Notes: generated by a model not told the origin, from the letters alone. Shown: positions 45,270-55,640, numbered from the stretch's first letter. The stretch is DNA of 64,000 nt from Flammeovirga sp. OC4 (GCF_000812565.1 NZ_JTAM01000043.1:1-64000); one strand, 5' to 3'. Numbers and translations are program-made.

Positions 45270-47837
45270 TTATTGTTCTACAGTTGAATTTTGATTGATA
45301 TTTATAATCACTTCATTCGATCCTAATTGTTTATTTTTAGCATAGGCAGTCACTTTTACTGTACTAGGATTTTCCGTGGATTGTAACATCATCAGACATT
45401 GTCCATTGACGGTTTCACGAGAATGGTGTTTATAATTGATAATCTTTCTAGTATCACCAGCATCTGTCCCTAAAAATCGATGAAGACCTTCTATTTCAAA
45501 TGTAACTTCTTCTTCTAAATATTTCACAGCTTTTCCTTTTTTATCCACCAATTGTGCTACTAATTTAACAACATCGGTATTATTCGAAAGCATATTTGTC
45601 TTGTCTGCCGTAATTTGAATAGCAAATGGTTTGTCTACAGTTTGAAGTGATACTGAAGTCTTTTCTCCATTTCTTTTCCCTTTGGCTTCTAACTTTCCTT
45701 TTTTGAAATCCACTGCCCATTTGTAGGTGTAATCTTCCTGATCCTTTAAATACTGAACGCCAAGTGATTTTCCATTTTGGAATAATTCCACTTCATCACA
45801 ATTGGCATACACTTCCACAATAGTCTTTTCTCCCTTCTCATAATTCCAATGTGAGTTGACTTCCTGCCATTCTCTTGGAGCCAATTCCCAGTATCCTTTT
45901 TTCTTTTCAACTACAGCTCCCTCTTCATTCACTTTGTAGATGGACTTTTGTGCTGACTGCGTGTACATGCTAATTACTGGAATATCCTCCCTCCATAATG
46001 CCTTAAACATATAAAAAGAAGCCCTTGGGAAACCTGCTGTATCTAACAAGCCATGTGGTGTAGCTTTTAAAGGCCATTCACGGTTTCTTCTCTCACCCAA
46101 ATAATCAATACCTGTCCAAAGGAAAATACCGGCTATATAATCTCTTTCTACAGCTGCTTTCCACTCATACCATCTCGGAACGTTTTCTGTTCCCATCATC
46201 ACTTTGTGAGGATAAGTCTCTTTAAAGTAGTCATATTTATGCGGTTTATAACTAAACCCAACGACATCTAACACATCTGTATATCCTGTTTCGAAACTAG
46301 AAGTAGGTAAAATACAGTTCGCAGTGACGTATCTTGTGGTGTCCAATGCTCTTGTCCAATCTGCTAACTTTTTGGCTGTGGTCCCAATGTTATAAGTCTG
46401 CTCTGGAAAAGCCTTCCAAAATGCTCTCACCTCTTCTGGAGTATGTGGCGGAATTTCTGTTCTCCAAAGCGTCCAATCAATTTTATCATCTTTATTGGTT
46501 TCTTTAAAAATTCCAGTTGCTCCTCTGTTTCCAGGATAGGTCCACTCTATTTCATTACCGATGCTCCATTGAAAAATACTGGGGTGATTTCTGCTGGATA
46601 ACATCGTATTTTCAAGGTCTGTTTTCGCCCATTTCTGAAAATGTTCTGAATGCCCTCTTGTGATATAATCTACCTCTTTGTCATGCATATTATAACGCTT
46701 GTCTTTTGGTAAATCCCATTCATCATAAAACTCATTCTGCACCAATAAACCTAGCTCGTCACAAAGGTCTAAAAACTCATCAGATGCAGGGTTGTGTGAA
46801 GTTCTTATCGCATTACAACCACCTTCTTTCAATAAAGTCAACTTTTGTCTCCATACATCTTTGGGTACAGCCGTCCCCACCAATCCAGCATCATGATGCA
46901 AACAAACTCCTTTGATTTTCACGGGCTCATCATTAAGAAAAAAGCCTTTATCTTTATCAAAAAACAGTTTTCTAATGCCGAATGTAACGTTTTCAGTTTG
47001 TGCTAATGTTCCGTTGTTATAGAGTTTAATTTTCGCTTGATATAAATGAGGCTGATCTATGCCCCAAAGCTGAGGATTTTGAATCTCAAAAGTATGTTGA
47101 TACGTTTCCTTTTCGTCTGCATTCAATTGGATTGCCTCTTCCGTTTGATACACTTCTGCTCCTTGCTGATCTACGATAGAGAATTGAATCTTGGAATTAA
47201 CTCCCTCTTTCCTTGTATTCAAAAGGTCTACTTTCACATCTACCGTTGCACTTTTTTTAGTGACCTTAGGTGTCGTTACAAAAGTCCCCCAAACAGGAAT
47301 CAACACATCTTCTGTTACAACTAAATGTACGTTTCTATAGATACCAGAACCTGTATACCAACGAGAATCTGCATAACGACTATGATCTACGCGTACCATT
47401 ATTCGGTTGGGTGTTCCGTCCTGGTGAAGATAATCTGTCATGTCAAAATAAATAGGTGCATAACCATAAGGATGTGCTCCCATTTTCATTCCATTCACCC
47501 AAAATTCTGCGTTGTTATATACCCCATCAAAGACCACAAAACACTTCTGTTCTTTTTGAGTAGGAGTTTCGAAGGTCTTACTGTACCAACCAATTCCTCC
47601 TGAAGAAAAAGCTGTACAGCCTTCAAACTCGTTCGAAAAGTCTTTCTCAATAGTCCAATCATGAGGTAAGTTCAGCTTTCTCCAATGATCCGTAGAATAG
47701 TTGCTCAATGTAAATTGCGCTGAGTCTTCCAATTGGAATGACCAATCTGCATTAAAATTGATCTTGTTTTGTGCATACAACTGCACACTTTGGAAGAGTA
47801 ATAATGCTAATAGTAGGTTTACTTTTAATACGCTCAT
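45270..47837 (-). CDS. GH2 beta-galactosidase-like enzyme
   Basis: This 855-residue exported GH2 enzyme (signal to about Ala22) has all the expected parts: a jelly-roll (about 25-180), an immunoglobulin-like domain (about 185-290), a TIM barrel with acid/base Glu429 in FQWSIGNEIEW and nucleophile Glu551 in VMMGTENVP, and C-terminal beta-domains. VCLHHDAGLVG and RTSHNPASDEFLDLCDELG are classic beta-galactosidase segments. It would release beta-linked galactose from galactan oligosaccharides in the periplasm. It is the last of a run of minus-strand genes; a terminator at 47943-47969 separates it from the upstream GH71-like genes. Confidence 0.9.
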   Translation of the reverse strand: MSVLKVNLLLALLLFQSVQLYAQNKINFNADWSFQLEDSAQFTLSNYSTDHWRKLNLPHDWTIEKDFSNEFEGCTAFSSGGIGWYSKTFETPTQKEQKCFVVFDGVYNNAEFWVNGMKMGAHPYGYAPIYFDMTDYLHQDGTPNRIMVRVDHSRYADSRWYTGSGIYRNVHLVVTEDVLIPVWGTFVTTPKVTKKSATVDVKVDLLNTRKEGVNSKIQFSIVDQQGAEVYQTEEAIQLNADEKETYQHTFEIQNPQLWGIDQPHLYQAKIKLYNNGTLAQTENVTFGIRKLFFDKDKGFFLNDEPVKIKGVCLHHDAGLVGTAVPKDVWRQKLTLLKEGGCNAIRTSHNPASDEFLDLCDELGLLVQNEFYDEWDLPKDKRYNMHDKEVDYITRGHSEHFQKWAKTDLENTMLSSRNHPSIFQWSIGNEIEWTYPGNRGATGIFKETNKDDKIDWTLWRTEIPPHTPEEVRAFWKAFPEQTYNIGTTAKKLADWTRALDTTRYVTANCILPTSSFETGYTDVLDVVGFSYKPHKYDYFKETYPHKVMMGTENVPRWYEWKAAVERDYIAGIFLWTGIDYLGERRNREWPLKATPHGLLDTAGFPRASFYMFKALWREDIPVISMYTQSAQKSIYKVNEEGAVVEKKKGYWELAPREWQEVNSHWNYEKGEKTIVEVYANCDEVELFQNGKSLGVQYLKDQEDYTYKWAVDFKKGKLEAKGKRNGEKTSVSLQTVDKPFAIQITADKTNMLSNNTDVVKLVAQLVDKKGKAVKYLEEEVTFEIEGLHRFLGTDAGDTRKIINYKHHSRETVNGQCLMMLQSTENPSTVKVTAYAKNKQLGSNEVIININQNSTVEQ

Positions 47838-47939
47838 CTCATACTTTATTTATAAATTAATTTTAGGTTGAAGTTGGTCATTGTAAGCAAATCAGGTGTT
47901 GTTTTCTGAAAAGAATTAGTTGCTGAAAGTCTCTTTTAC

Positions 47940-47969
47940 AAAAAAGGATACAACATTGTCGTATCCTTT
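47940..47969 (-). terminator. Terminator of GH71-like paralogue 1
   Basis: AAAGGATAC (47943-47951) pairs with GTATCCTTT (47961-47969), loop 9 nt. On the minus strand it is followed by a T-run at 47942-47940. It lies 142 bp downstream of the stop codon. A second 10-bp stem, TGTGATCCGC/GCGGATCACA (47995-48004/48030-48039), is nearer to the gene but has no T-run. Confidence 0.7.
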
Positions 47970-48110
47970 AAAAAATTTGTTTGTTAGCATCTATTGTGAT
48001 CCGCTCATCATACATTTTAATTATTCTAGGCGGATCACACCTGTTGATTTACAAATTGAATACCAACAGATTACACACTCTATTCATCATACCTGTTACC
48101 TGTTTACCAA

Positions 48111-50024
48111 TTATTTCTGTTTCGTATACTCTGGAAGAATATTGTACCCTTTCAGGGCTTCATTTTGATTATCTTCAAACATTGGAATTCCCTCATGCTT
48201 CTTCGCACTTTCCTCTAATTCCAGCCAAATACTGTAATTGAACTCTGTCAGAATCTCCTTAATTTGCTGTTTATATTTCTTATAATTTTTCTCTCGAATT
48301 TCTAAGTATTTATTAGACGATAATCCGTATTGGTACATTGCTGTAAGATTATCAGAGAAACGTTTGGTGGCGGCATATCTCCATTTAACTTCATCCTCTT
48401 TGGAAATCAAGAACCTATTTCTCATACTATTCATCTCATTTTCCAAGATGATATTTTGATTTGCTACTGCATAAAAATCATCTAAACTAGAAAATGAGTA
48501 AGTCAAGAAATCAGTATAGCTTTGCTTGCCTACTACCTCTTTTGGTGCGGTATATTCCAGTATTGTCTGCTTCTTTCTTTTCACTTTCACGTCCATTTTC
48601 CCCTTCTCTTTTAAAGCATAAAATGTATGAATTCCCTTGGGAGCAAAACCCATAGACCTATTATTGAAGTATACTTCTCCTCCCTCTTTTAATAGCGTCA
48701 CTACCTCTACACTATCTAAATCTTTTAAATACTGCTGTTCCTTCTCCCTGAATTTAACTTTCACCCCTTTAGTGTGATTCAGCTCACCAGGAAGAAAGTT
48801 TTTAAACGATAGTAATACAACCTCATTTTCCAATTCTTTGTCGTTGTTCAGCCATTTGTTTTTATAATACTTCAATAGTATTCCTAACCCATATCCGTGA
48901 TGTAACTCTGGTGCAAAGTGAGTTCCTCTATTGAAAAAGTTCCAAGAATAAACCGTCAACATATCAGCGTCTCTTTCAATGCCTTTTTCTAGTAAATCAC
49001 GGAGCATTGAGGTCATCTTATAGTTATGTGCCCTGATGTAAGTTTCTCGATCAGCCATCTTTGATGTTTTCCCGTTCATGGTTGACAACTTTTTATCGGT
49101 ATGAACATCATAACGCTTTGTGCCTTTCAACTCCGAAAAAACACATTGTATAAAAGGACGGTTTCTTTCTCTACAAACTTCCGCTAAACGATCTATACCG
49201 ACCGTGTAATTTTGAGTGCTACTTGAAGTATAAATCGCAGGGAAATAATCCAAAATTTGATTGACAAGTTGAGGATCTGCCACATGATCTGCCTGATAGA
49301 CAAATGCTACATCATCAACCAATCCTTTTCTTAAAGATTCATATACTTCCGCTACATTCTTGATGAGATTGGGATTTGCAATAAACGGTTCAACGTATTT
49401 TTTACCAAAACCTTCATCAATCACCTTTTGAGGGTATTTAAGGAAAACAACAACCTTGTTATTTCCTGTTCTTAACCACTTCTTGGAATAATTGGTCGCT
49501 TTAAACAATTCGTTTAATGTATTTTCTACCTTCATCAGAAGAAATGAAACAGGCATTTTTTTACTCCTTTTCATATCGACCACAATAGAAAACTTAAAGT
49601 CAATGTTTTTGTCTTCTGCGACCTTTACATATTCAGAAAATATTTTTTTAAAACGATTCAAATAGTAATCTCCTGCAGACGGTCTCAGTTCAAATTGAAA
49701 ACCATCAATTCCCATCAACTTTGCAGACTTCATTTCAAATTCAAAAGCATCACTGTTTTCCATGGGGTTAGTCATTAAAGAAACTAAGGGAACAGTAGTC
49801 CGGTGATATTCTTTTGAATCGGAGTCACCAAATGTAGCTTCATATTTCATTGCTTTTAGGTAGGCATCACTTATACTGTAACTGTAATTTGGATGATTCA
49901 GTGCCATTACCAATTTCTCAGGAAAAAAAACATCCGCTGTTTCTTGTACAGAATTTTGTGCAAAAATTGGAGAATAAGCAATATTCAGCAAGATGAAGAA
50001 TTGGAGTATAAAGTTGTATTTCAT
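48111..50024 (-). CDS. GH71-like putative alpha-glycosidase, paralogue 1
   Basis: This 637-residue exported protein (signal to about Ala22) starts with QETADVFFPEKLVMALNHP. The N-terminal two thirds look like a TIM barrel of the GH71/GH99 kind: AKLMGIDGFQFELRP, an FKFSIVVDM strand, and YSWNFFNRGTHFAPELHHGY near the end of the barrel. The remainder has a beta-strand region followed by long charged helices (about 540-637). GH71 enzymes cut alpha-1,3 bonds, which also alternate in agar and carrageenan backbones, so activity on such links is possible but unproven. It shares most of its sequence with the gene upstream. I have not matched the catalytic acids to a family model. Confidence 0.6.
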   Translation of the reverse strand: MKYNFILQFFILLNIAYSPIFAQNSVQETADVFFPEKLVMALNHPNYSYSISDAYLKAMKYEATFGDSDSKEYHRTTVPLVSLMTNPMENSDAFEFEMKSAKLMGIDGFQFELRPSAGDYYLNRFKKIFSEYVKVAEDKNIDFKFSIVVDMKRSKKMPVSFLLMKVENTLNELFKATNYSKKWLRTGNNKVVVFLKYPQKVIDEGFGKKYVEPFIANPNLIKNVAEVYESLRKGLVDDVAFVYQADHVADPQLVNQILDYFPAIYTSSSTQNYTVGIDRLAEVCRERNRPFIQCVFSELKGTKRYDVHTDKKLSTMNGKTSKMADRETYIRAHNYKMTSMLRDLLEKGIERDADMLTVYSWNFFNRGTHFAPELHHGYGLGILLKYYKNKWLNNDKELENEVVLLSFKNFLPGELNHTKGVKVKFREKEQQYLKDLDSVEVVTLLKEGGEVYFNNRSMGFAPKGIHTFYALKEKGKMDVKVKRKKQTILEYTAPKEVVGKQSYTDFLTYSFSSLDDFYAVANQNIILENEMNSMRNRFLISKEDEVKWRYAATKRFSDNLTAMYQYGLSSNKYLEIREKNYKKYKQQIKEILTEFNYSIWLELEESAKKHEGIPMFEDNQNEALKGYNILPEYTKQK

Positions 50025-50290
50025 TTCAATCGTTGTAATAGTGTGACATAAGTAAACAGTAGTTCAGAAAACTTAGATCACAATATCTTGATTGGTGGTC
50101 ATATGAATCAACCTGTTCCCATTAATGTGTACGGACAGCTACTTTTTATTGAAAGGTAGCTTCGTTTTAATCCTCTTATCTTCAACTTGAGTTCTTGTAT
50201 AGTGAAAAATCGCACTTATATTTTCCCCTTTGCTAAAGGTGATTCCTATTCAGGTTTACCTTATGATAAGCGTAACGAGAGAAAAATATC

Positions 50291-50357
50291 GTGCACCATA
50301 AGAGAAATCAAAGACCGGTTATCATAGTACCTTTCTGTAGTTTTGACTATGGTGCAC
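50291..50357. repeat. REP/BIME-like element, degenerate copy A2
   Basis: GTGCACCATA (50291-50300) and TATGGTGCAC (50348-50357) are exact inverted ends, with GGTTATCA and GTTTTGACTAT inside matching family A. It lies in the 368-bp gap between the two GH71-like genes, which otherwise holds only the promoter of paralogue 1. Confidence 0.65.
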
Positions 50358-50392
50358 GAAACACACATTTACACTTTTAAACCTCTAATTCA

Positions 50393-52297
50393 TTATTTCT
50401 GTTTTGTATATTCTGGCAGAATATTATAACCTTTCAAGGCTTCATTTAAATTATCTTCAACTATTGGAATCCCTTCATTGTTCATTGCACTTTCTTCCAA
50501 TTCCAGCCAAATACCATAATTAAATTCCGGTAAAATTTCCTTGATTTGCTGTTTGTACTTCTTGTAGTTCTTCTCTTGCATATCAAGGCATTTTGACGAA
50601 GATGATCCATAGTCATACATCGCTTGAAGATTATCTAAAAAACGTTTTGACGCTGCTAATCTCCATTTAATTTCGTCATCTTTAGAAATCAAGAATCTAT
50701 TTCTCATTCTATGCATTTCATTATCCAAAATAATATTTTGATTTAGCTGAGCATATGATCTGTCTAAATTGCTGAAAGTATACGTGATGAAATCGGTTTT
50801 ATCTTGTTTGCCTATTATCTGTTTAGGTACCGTATAATCTACCACCGTATTTTTTTCTCTTTTGACCTTCACCTGCATTTTACCTTTCTCCTTTTCTACA
50901 TAAAAAGTATGGATCCCTTTTGGTGCAAAGCCTAAGTACTTTTCATTAAAATAGACATCTCCTCCTTCTTTCAAAACCGTCACTACTTCTACACTGTCTA
51001 AATCTTGCAACTGATACTTTTCTTTATTTCTAAATCTGATTTGAACCCCATTGTTTTGATTCAACTCTCCGGGTAAATAATTTTTAAAAGAAGTAAAAAC
51101 CATGTCTTCATGAGATTCAAAATTACCGTCCAACCATTTGTTTTTATAGTATTTTAAAATCAACCCTAATCCATAACCATGGTGTAATTCTGGAGCAAAG
51201 TGTGAACCATTATCATAATAGTTCCATGAAGACACAAACATCATATTTGCATCTCTCTTTAAGCCTTTCTCCAATAACTTACGTAAGTCTGAAGTCATCT
51301 TGTAATTATGTGCTTTTACAAAGGTCTCTTTGTCGGATATGTTCGTATTTTGTATGATTCGGTTCGTCTTTACACTATGACGGTTGGCGCCTTGAAGATC
51401 TGAATAAACACTTTGTATAAAAGGACGATTTCTTTTCTTACACACTTCCGCCAAACGGTCCATACCTACCTCATAGCTCTGAATACCTCTTAAGGTGTAA
51501 ATAGCTGGGAAGTGATCCAAAACCTGATGCATGAAACGGTTGTTACCAATAAAATCTCCCTGATATACAAAAGCAACATCATCATGCAGTCCTTTCTTAA
51601 GGGAGGTATACACATCCGCTACTTTCTTCATTAAACTTGGATCTTCAAGAAATTGCTTCGTGTACTTTTTTTCCAACCCTTCATCAATTACTTTCTGTGT
51701 GAACTTAGTGAAGACTATTACTTTATTATTTCCAGTTCTCAACCATTTCTTTGAGTAATTGGTCGACTTGAACAACTCGTTCAATGTATTCTCTACTTTC
51801 ATTAAAAGATATGAAACCGGTATGTTTTGAGTACGGTCCATCTCGACAGCAATAGAGAATTTGAAATCAATATTTTTATCCTCTGCTACTTTTACATAAG
51901 CAGAAAAAATCTTCTTGAATTGTTTGATATAATAGTCTGTTCCCAATGGTCTGAATTCAAACTTAAATCCATCAATGCCCATCAGTTTGGCAGACCTCAT
52001 TTCGTATTCATACGAATCGCTATTCTCCATGGGGTTCCCCATCATTGAAACTTGCGGAACAGTTGTTCTATAATACTTTTTTACTTCGGTTTCTCCCAAG
52101 GTGGATTCGTATTTCATCCCTTTCAAATAAGCATCATTGATACTGAAATTATAGTAGGGGTGATTCAGCGCCAAGACTACTTTTTCAGGAAAAAATACGT
52201 CAGCCGTTTCTTGAACTGGATCTGAAACTTGAGCAAAAGCAGTACTGCAAAGGGTGCAGAAATAAAGTAATAAGTGTAGTATAGATTGATATTTCAT
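50393..52297 (-). CDS. GH71-like putative alpha-glycosidase, paralogue 2
   Basis: This 634-residue exported protein (signal to about Ala22) is a close paralogue of the next gene downstream. Identical or near-identical blocks run through the whole length, such as VQETADVFFPEK, KWLRTGNNKVIVF, FAPELHHGYGLGLILKYYKNK and EALKGYNILPEYTKQK at the very C-terminus. The barrel residues SAKLMGIDGFKFEFRP and VSSWNYYDNGSHF are kept. The two genes clearly arose by tandem duplication and then diverged. They lie between a GH42-like and a GH2 gene, all on the minus strand. Family call is tentative as for paralogue 1. Confidence 0.6.
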   Translation of the reverse strand: MKYQSILHLLLYFCTLCSTAFAQVSDPVQETADVFFPEKVVLALNHPYYNFSINDAYLKGMKYESTLGETEVKKYYRTTVPQVSMMGNPMENSDSYEYEMRSAKLMGIDGFKFEFRPLGTDYYIKQFKKIFSAYVKVAEDKNIDFKFSIAVEMDRTQNIPVSYLLMKVENTLNELFKSTNYSKKWLRTGNNKVIVFTKFTQKVIDEGLEKKYTKQFLEDPSLMKKVADVYTSLKKGLHDDVAFVYQGDFIGNNRFMHQVLDHFPAIYTLRGIQSYEVGMDRLAEVCKKRNRPFIQSVYSDLQGANRHSVKTNRIIQNTNISDKETFVKAHNYKMTSDLRKLLEKGLKRDANMMFVSSWNYYDNGSHFAPELHHGYGLGLILKYYKNKWLDGNFESHEDMVFTSFKNYLPGELNQNNGVQIRFRNKEKYQLQDLDSVEVVTVLKEGGDVYFNEKYLGFAPKGIHTFYVEKEKGKMQVKVKREKNTVVDYTVPKQIIGKQDKTDFITYTFSNLDRSYAQLNQNIILDNEMHRMRNRFLISKDDEIKWRLAASKRFLDNLQAMYDYGSSSSKCLDMQEKNYKKYKQQIKEILPEFNYGIWLELEESAMNNEGIPIVEDNLNEALKGYNILPEYTKQK

Positions 52298-52446
52298 TTC
52301 AATAAAGTATTAAAAAAATTGTGACTCTAAGTACGTGTTCCATTCACAATATCATCGATAACAGTATTAAAAATCAAGATTCATCAACAAATAGACACTT
52401 ATAAAAACATTATTTGGACGCAAAGAAAACATTTGCAATACTACCT

Positions 52447-54717
52447 TTATAAATCTCCTTTTTGATCAGCACTTACTTTTAGTAAATACACCTGAAGTGG
52501 TTGCATCTTGAAAGTTGGTTGGAGTGTTTCTGACGTAATCACATCTGTTATTTTGATACTTTCTTCCCCCTTTGGTAGATCAATTTTCAATGTTGATTCT
52601 GACTTTCCAACGTTGACAATAGATACCCACTTGTCTTTTTTCTCATCTTCAAAATAACGCCATACGCAACCTTTATGACTCGTTGCATTTTCTTCTGAAA
52701 TCTTTAGTGAAGTTGGAGCTACTAGATCTAAAGTTTTGGCTTGAATTTCATCTGAATTTTGAGCAATAATTAATATTCCTTTTCCGGCTTTCAAAGCAGT
52801 TAAGGACTGACCGTATTCATCTTTCAGAACACTCTTTTTATCCATCACAATTTTTCCACCTTTATCTAAATACGATTGCAAGGCATCTCTTTCGCCAACG
52901 GTCATAAATGGCGTTTCTTCAATCACCACTACATCCCAATCTTGATGAGGTTGTGTATTCAAAATTCCTTCGGTTACAAAACCAACTGCTCTTCCTTCAA
53001 ACAAGAAACGCTCATAGGCATGATACTCTTTGTCCATATGATTGTCGATATTGATAGCTGATGTTTCGGAGTGAAATACACGGATCGGTTTTCTTAATTT
53101 CTGTATCTTAGTCAACAACTCAGCATTGGCATTCATATCCATATACGTCAGTGTAATTTCATTCAATACGCGTGGCATTTGTGTCAAAGAAGCGGCATAG
53201 CCTTTTGAATTTTTTCTTAATGAACCGTCTTCTCCTCTTGGCCAAAACCATGTTTGAATCACATCTAAACCTAACATTGTTGCCAACCAATACGTTGCTC
53301 TTGCGTACTCCGGTTTCATTTTTAATTCTCTAAAACGGATCGTTGAGATAAAGTGGCCTTCTGAATTAAAGACTAACTTTTCTGGACTCACTGATTTCAT
53401 AAAATCATATCCCATACACATCTGCCTCCAATCAAAGTAATATTTCGAAGCCCATTCTGGCTCTTTCTTTTGCCACATATCTGAATACACTGCTCCTGCA
53501 TCATTACCAATCACGGTAGATAAAGCTGTCAAAGCCTCTAAATCGATACCATGATCTCTTGTGTTTTCTGAAAAGAGATGAGGCATAATTTTGATATGTG
53601 TATTTCCTTCAGGGTCGTATTTATGAATTTCATCGGATAAAAACTGAAACCATTCCACTCCTCTCAATTGATTAAAACGCATCCAATCGTACCAAACAGC
53701 AGTTCCTTGTAATTCACCTGCCATCGGGATTGTCACCTTCACACTCTCAAAGTCAGCATAATCTGTTTCCCAAACTTGATTTAATGTCGATATGTTCTGA
53801 TGCTTTTCTTTTAGGTAATTTCTAAACTTTTGAAGTGTAAAATCGGAAACCGTACCCGTATCCCATGATTTCGCTTTGGTGTGCCAATGGGGTTCATTCG
53901 CAAGCATATAACCCAAACTACTATACTTCTTTCCTTTGGTATGAGGTATCACTTCTTTAAAAAGTAAACTCACTAATTCTTTGGAAGCAGGATGATCGAT
54001 ATCGTAATCAAAATATCTTCTTTTCCCTACTGATGCTTCTGGGTATTTTTCTGTAAACCACTCTGGCGGACTTAAGTGATTGATAAATGCCGTACCAATT
54101 CTACCGCTTGGTTTATTGATTAAATCTTTCTTGAAACGTTGTTTTAAAGTTCCCTTTTCATCTTCCAAAAAACGTGTAGATAAGAAAATACCATCTAAGT
54201 TGCCATGGTACTCTGTAAGGTAATCCGTCTTCGGTTTCCATGAATAATCCGCTAAGAAAACAGGCTGACCATTGTACATCACATCATCACCGACAATTTT
54301 CGTTTTGCTCCAATCAATAATCGGCACCTCTTGTTTACTGATTTTGCCTTTTAATGCTAACGATAATCTTTCTTTTCCTTCTTCCAACATCAGTAAGATT
54401 TCATTTCTTTCGAAAGTCGGCAATTCCTCCGCTGTCTTACGTGCCTCTTCCTTATACTTCTTTACTTTCTTAAATAAGGCTTCGTTTCTGTCAATGTTCT
54501 TTTCGTCCCAATCAGCAAATTGACCGCATATTTCAGCCGTTCTGATTGTACTTTTCTCTTTTGTCACATCAATCCCTTTCTTCTCCGCTTTTTTAATCAG
54601 CGTTTGAAGGGCTTTTTGTTTGGTGGCTATCGCTTCTTTTAAATCTTGTGCTTGTGCAGAAAATGTGATACACAATAATAGAAGGATAAAAAATGGATAG
54701 TTTGTTTGTCGTTTCAT
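52447..54717 (-). CDS. GH42-like clan GH-A glycosidase with helical N-terminus
   Basis: This 756-residue exported enzyme starts at the ATG at 54717, giving the signal MKRQTNYPFFILLLLCITFS; an ATG 15 codons upstream lies inside a repeat and is unlikely. Residues about 25-125 are charged and probably coiled coil. Residues about 140-560 form a TIM barrel with acid/base Glu275 in GYMLANEPHWHT and nucleophile Glu453 in VFNSEGHF, like GH42 beta-galactosidases; the GH42-related GH167 carrageenase family is a possible home. Residues about 600-756 have a Rossmann-like trimer domain and a C-terminal beta-domain. It may release galactose or act on beta-linked neocarrabiose-type units. Substrate unresolved. 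Confidence 0.75.
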   Translation of the reverse strand: MKRQTNYPFFILLLLCITFSAQAQDLKEAIATKQKALQTLIKKAEKKGIDVTKEKSTIRTAEICGQFADWDEKNIDRNEALFKKVKKYKEEARKTAEELPTFERNEILLMLEEGKERLSLALKGKISKQEVPIIDWSKTKIVGDDVMYNGQPVFLADYSWKPKTDYLTEYHGNLDGIFLSTRFLEDEKGTLKQRFKKDLINKPSGRIGTAFINHLSPPEWFTEKYPEASVGKRRYFDYDIDHPASKELVSLLFKEVIPHTKGKKYSSLGYMLANEPHWHTKAKSWDTGTVSDFTLQKFRNYLKEKHQNISTLNQVWETDYADFESVKVTIPMAGELQGTAVWYDWMRFNQLRGVEWFQFLSDEIHKYDPEGNTHIKIMPHLFSENTRDHGIDLEALTALSTVIGNDAGAVYSDMWQKKEPEWASKYYFDWRQMCMGYDFMKSVSPEKLVFNSEGHFISTIRFRELKMKPEYARATYWLATMLGLDVIQTWFWPRGEDGSLRKNSKGYAASLTQMPRVLNEITLTYMDMNANAELLTKIQKLRKPIRVFHSETSAINIDNHMDKEYHAYERFLFEGRAVGFVTEGILNTQPHQDWDVVVIEETPFMTVGERDALQSYLDKGGKIVMDKKSVLKDEYGQSLTALKAGKGILIIAQNSDEIQAKTLDLVAPTSLKISEENATSHKGCVWRYFEDEKKDKWVSIVNVGKSESTLKIDLPKGEESIKITDVITSETLQPTFKMQPLQVYLLKVSADQKGDL

Positions 54718-54735
54718 ATTCGTAAGTATTATTAG

Positions 54736-54885
54736 TGGCTCGCACACCACGACTAAAGTCATGGGCTAGTGATACTGACTCCAACAACACTAAAGTGATG
54801 TTTCCGTTTTTAACCTTCAAGACTTCAGTCTTGATTAGGTTACTCTATCACCTGCCCATAGTTTTAACTATGGTGTACGAACCAC
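54736..54885. repeat. REP/BIME-like element, full copy A3
   Basis: Inverted ends (GGCTCGCACACCACGACTAA; TAACTATGGTGTACGAACCA) flank an internal segment with CTGACTCCAACAACACTAAA and CTTCAAGACTTCAGTCTTG. The internal segment is almost identical to copy A4 at 57368. The element sits between the small T9SS protein and the GH42-like gene. Confidence 0.8.
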
Positions 54886-54889
54886 CTGT

Positions 54890-55612
54890 TTATTTCTTCA
54901 AAACTCTAAAAGTCTCTTCCCCCTCAACCGTTACATAATAGGTTCCTTTTTGAAGTGATTCCATTTCCAAAACAGTATTATAATCGTGGCTTCTCAACGA
55001 AAGTACTTTTTTCGCATTACTATCGAAAACTGTAATGTCGTATTCTTTTTGAGTGCCATTGATATGCAACTGACCTACCGTTGGATTAGGGAAAACTTCA
55101 AATAGAGGTTTCACTTCTTTAGTTTGCATCAATAATTTAATTGGAAATTGATGCCCTTCGTACATTTCAAAATCATAACCCAAAGAAGGAAAGGTTTGAC
55201 CGAATTGAGACGGCATGTAATACACCTTCGCAAAAGGGTCTGAAACATCCGCCTTAAGGTGTTTTCCTTCCGACTTGTAATTGGTCATAATCCAATATTT
55301 TCCTTTTTCCAATTCGATATCTTGAATGGACAATTGGAAGTTTTTCTCTGAGAGTTGTACTACCTCTGAAGTAAATAACAACTCCCCTGGACCATCATTA
55401 TCATCAGCATAAATTCCAAATTGGACTTCTACTTCGGTTCCATTGTTTTCTAATTGAATACCATTGACTGTCCCATCATTTTCTAAGAGATAAGGAACTC
55501 CTACTACATAATCAGAAGATGATAAAATATCGGTATCGAAGGCGGTTGTTTTATTTTGAGCGAATAAAAATGTTGTATTCAACAAAAGCGAAATCAAAAA
55601 TAGCTTTTTCAT
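54890..55612 (-). CDS. Small T9SS-exported protein of unknown function
   Basis: This 240-residue secreted protein starts at the ATG at 55612, which gives a clean signal peptide, MKKLFLISLLLNTTFLFAQ; the longer frame overlaps the neighbour. The mature part is beta-rich (VVGVPYLLENDGTVNGIQLE, LEKGKYWIMTNY), probably one beta-sandwich, then a type A T9SS sorting tail (FEVFPNPTVGQLHINGT ... KGTYYVTVEGEETFRVLKK). It lies 28 bp after the GH82-like gene on the same strand, so they are co-transcribed. It could be a surface carbohydrate-binding or adhesion protein; no family is recognised. Confidence 0.8.
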   Translation of the reverse strand: MKKLFLISLLLNTTFLFAQNKTTAFDTDILSSSDYVVGVPYLLENDGTVNGIQLENNGTEVEVQFGIYADDNDGPGELLFTSEVVQLSEKNFQLSIQDIELEKGKYWIMTNYKSEGKHLKADVSDPFAKVYYMPSQFGQTFPSLGYDFEMYEGHQFPIKLLMQTKEVKPLFEVFPNPTVGQLHINGTQKEYDITVFDSNAKKVLSLRSHDYNTVLEMESLQKGTYYVTVEGEETFRVLKK

Positions 55613-55640
55613 GTTTTCTTTGTTTAAAAGGTTTAAGAGA

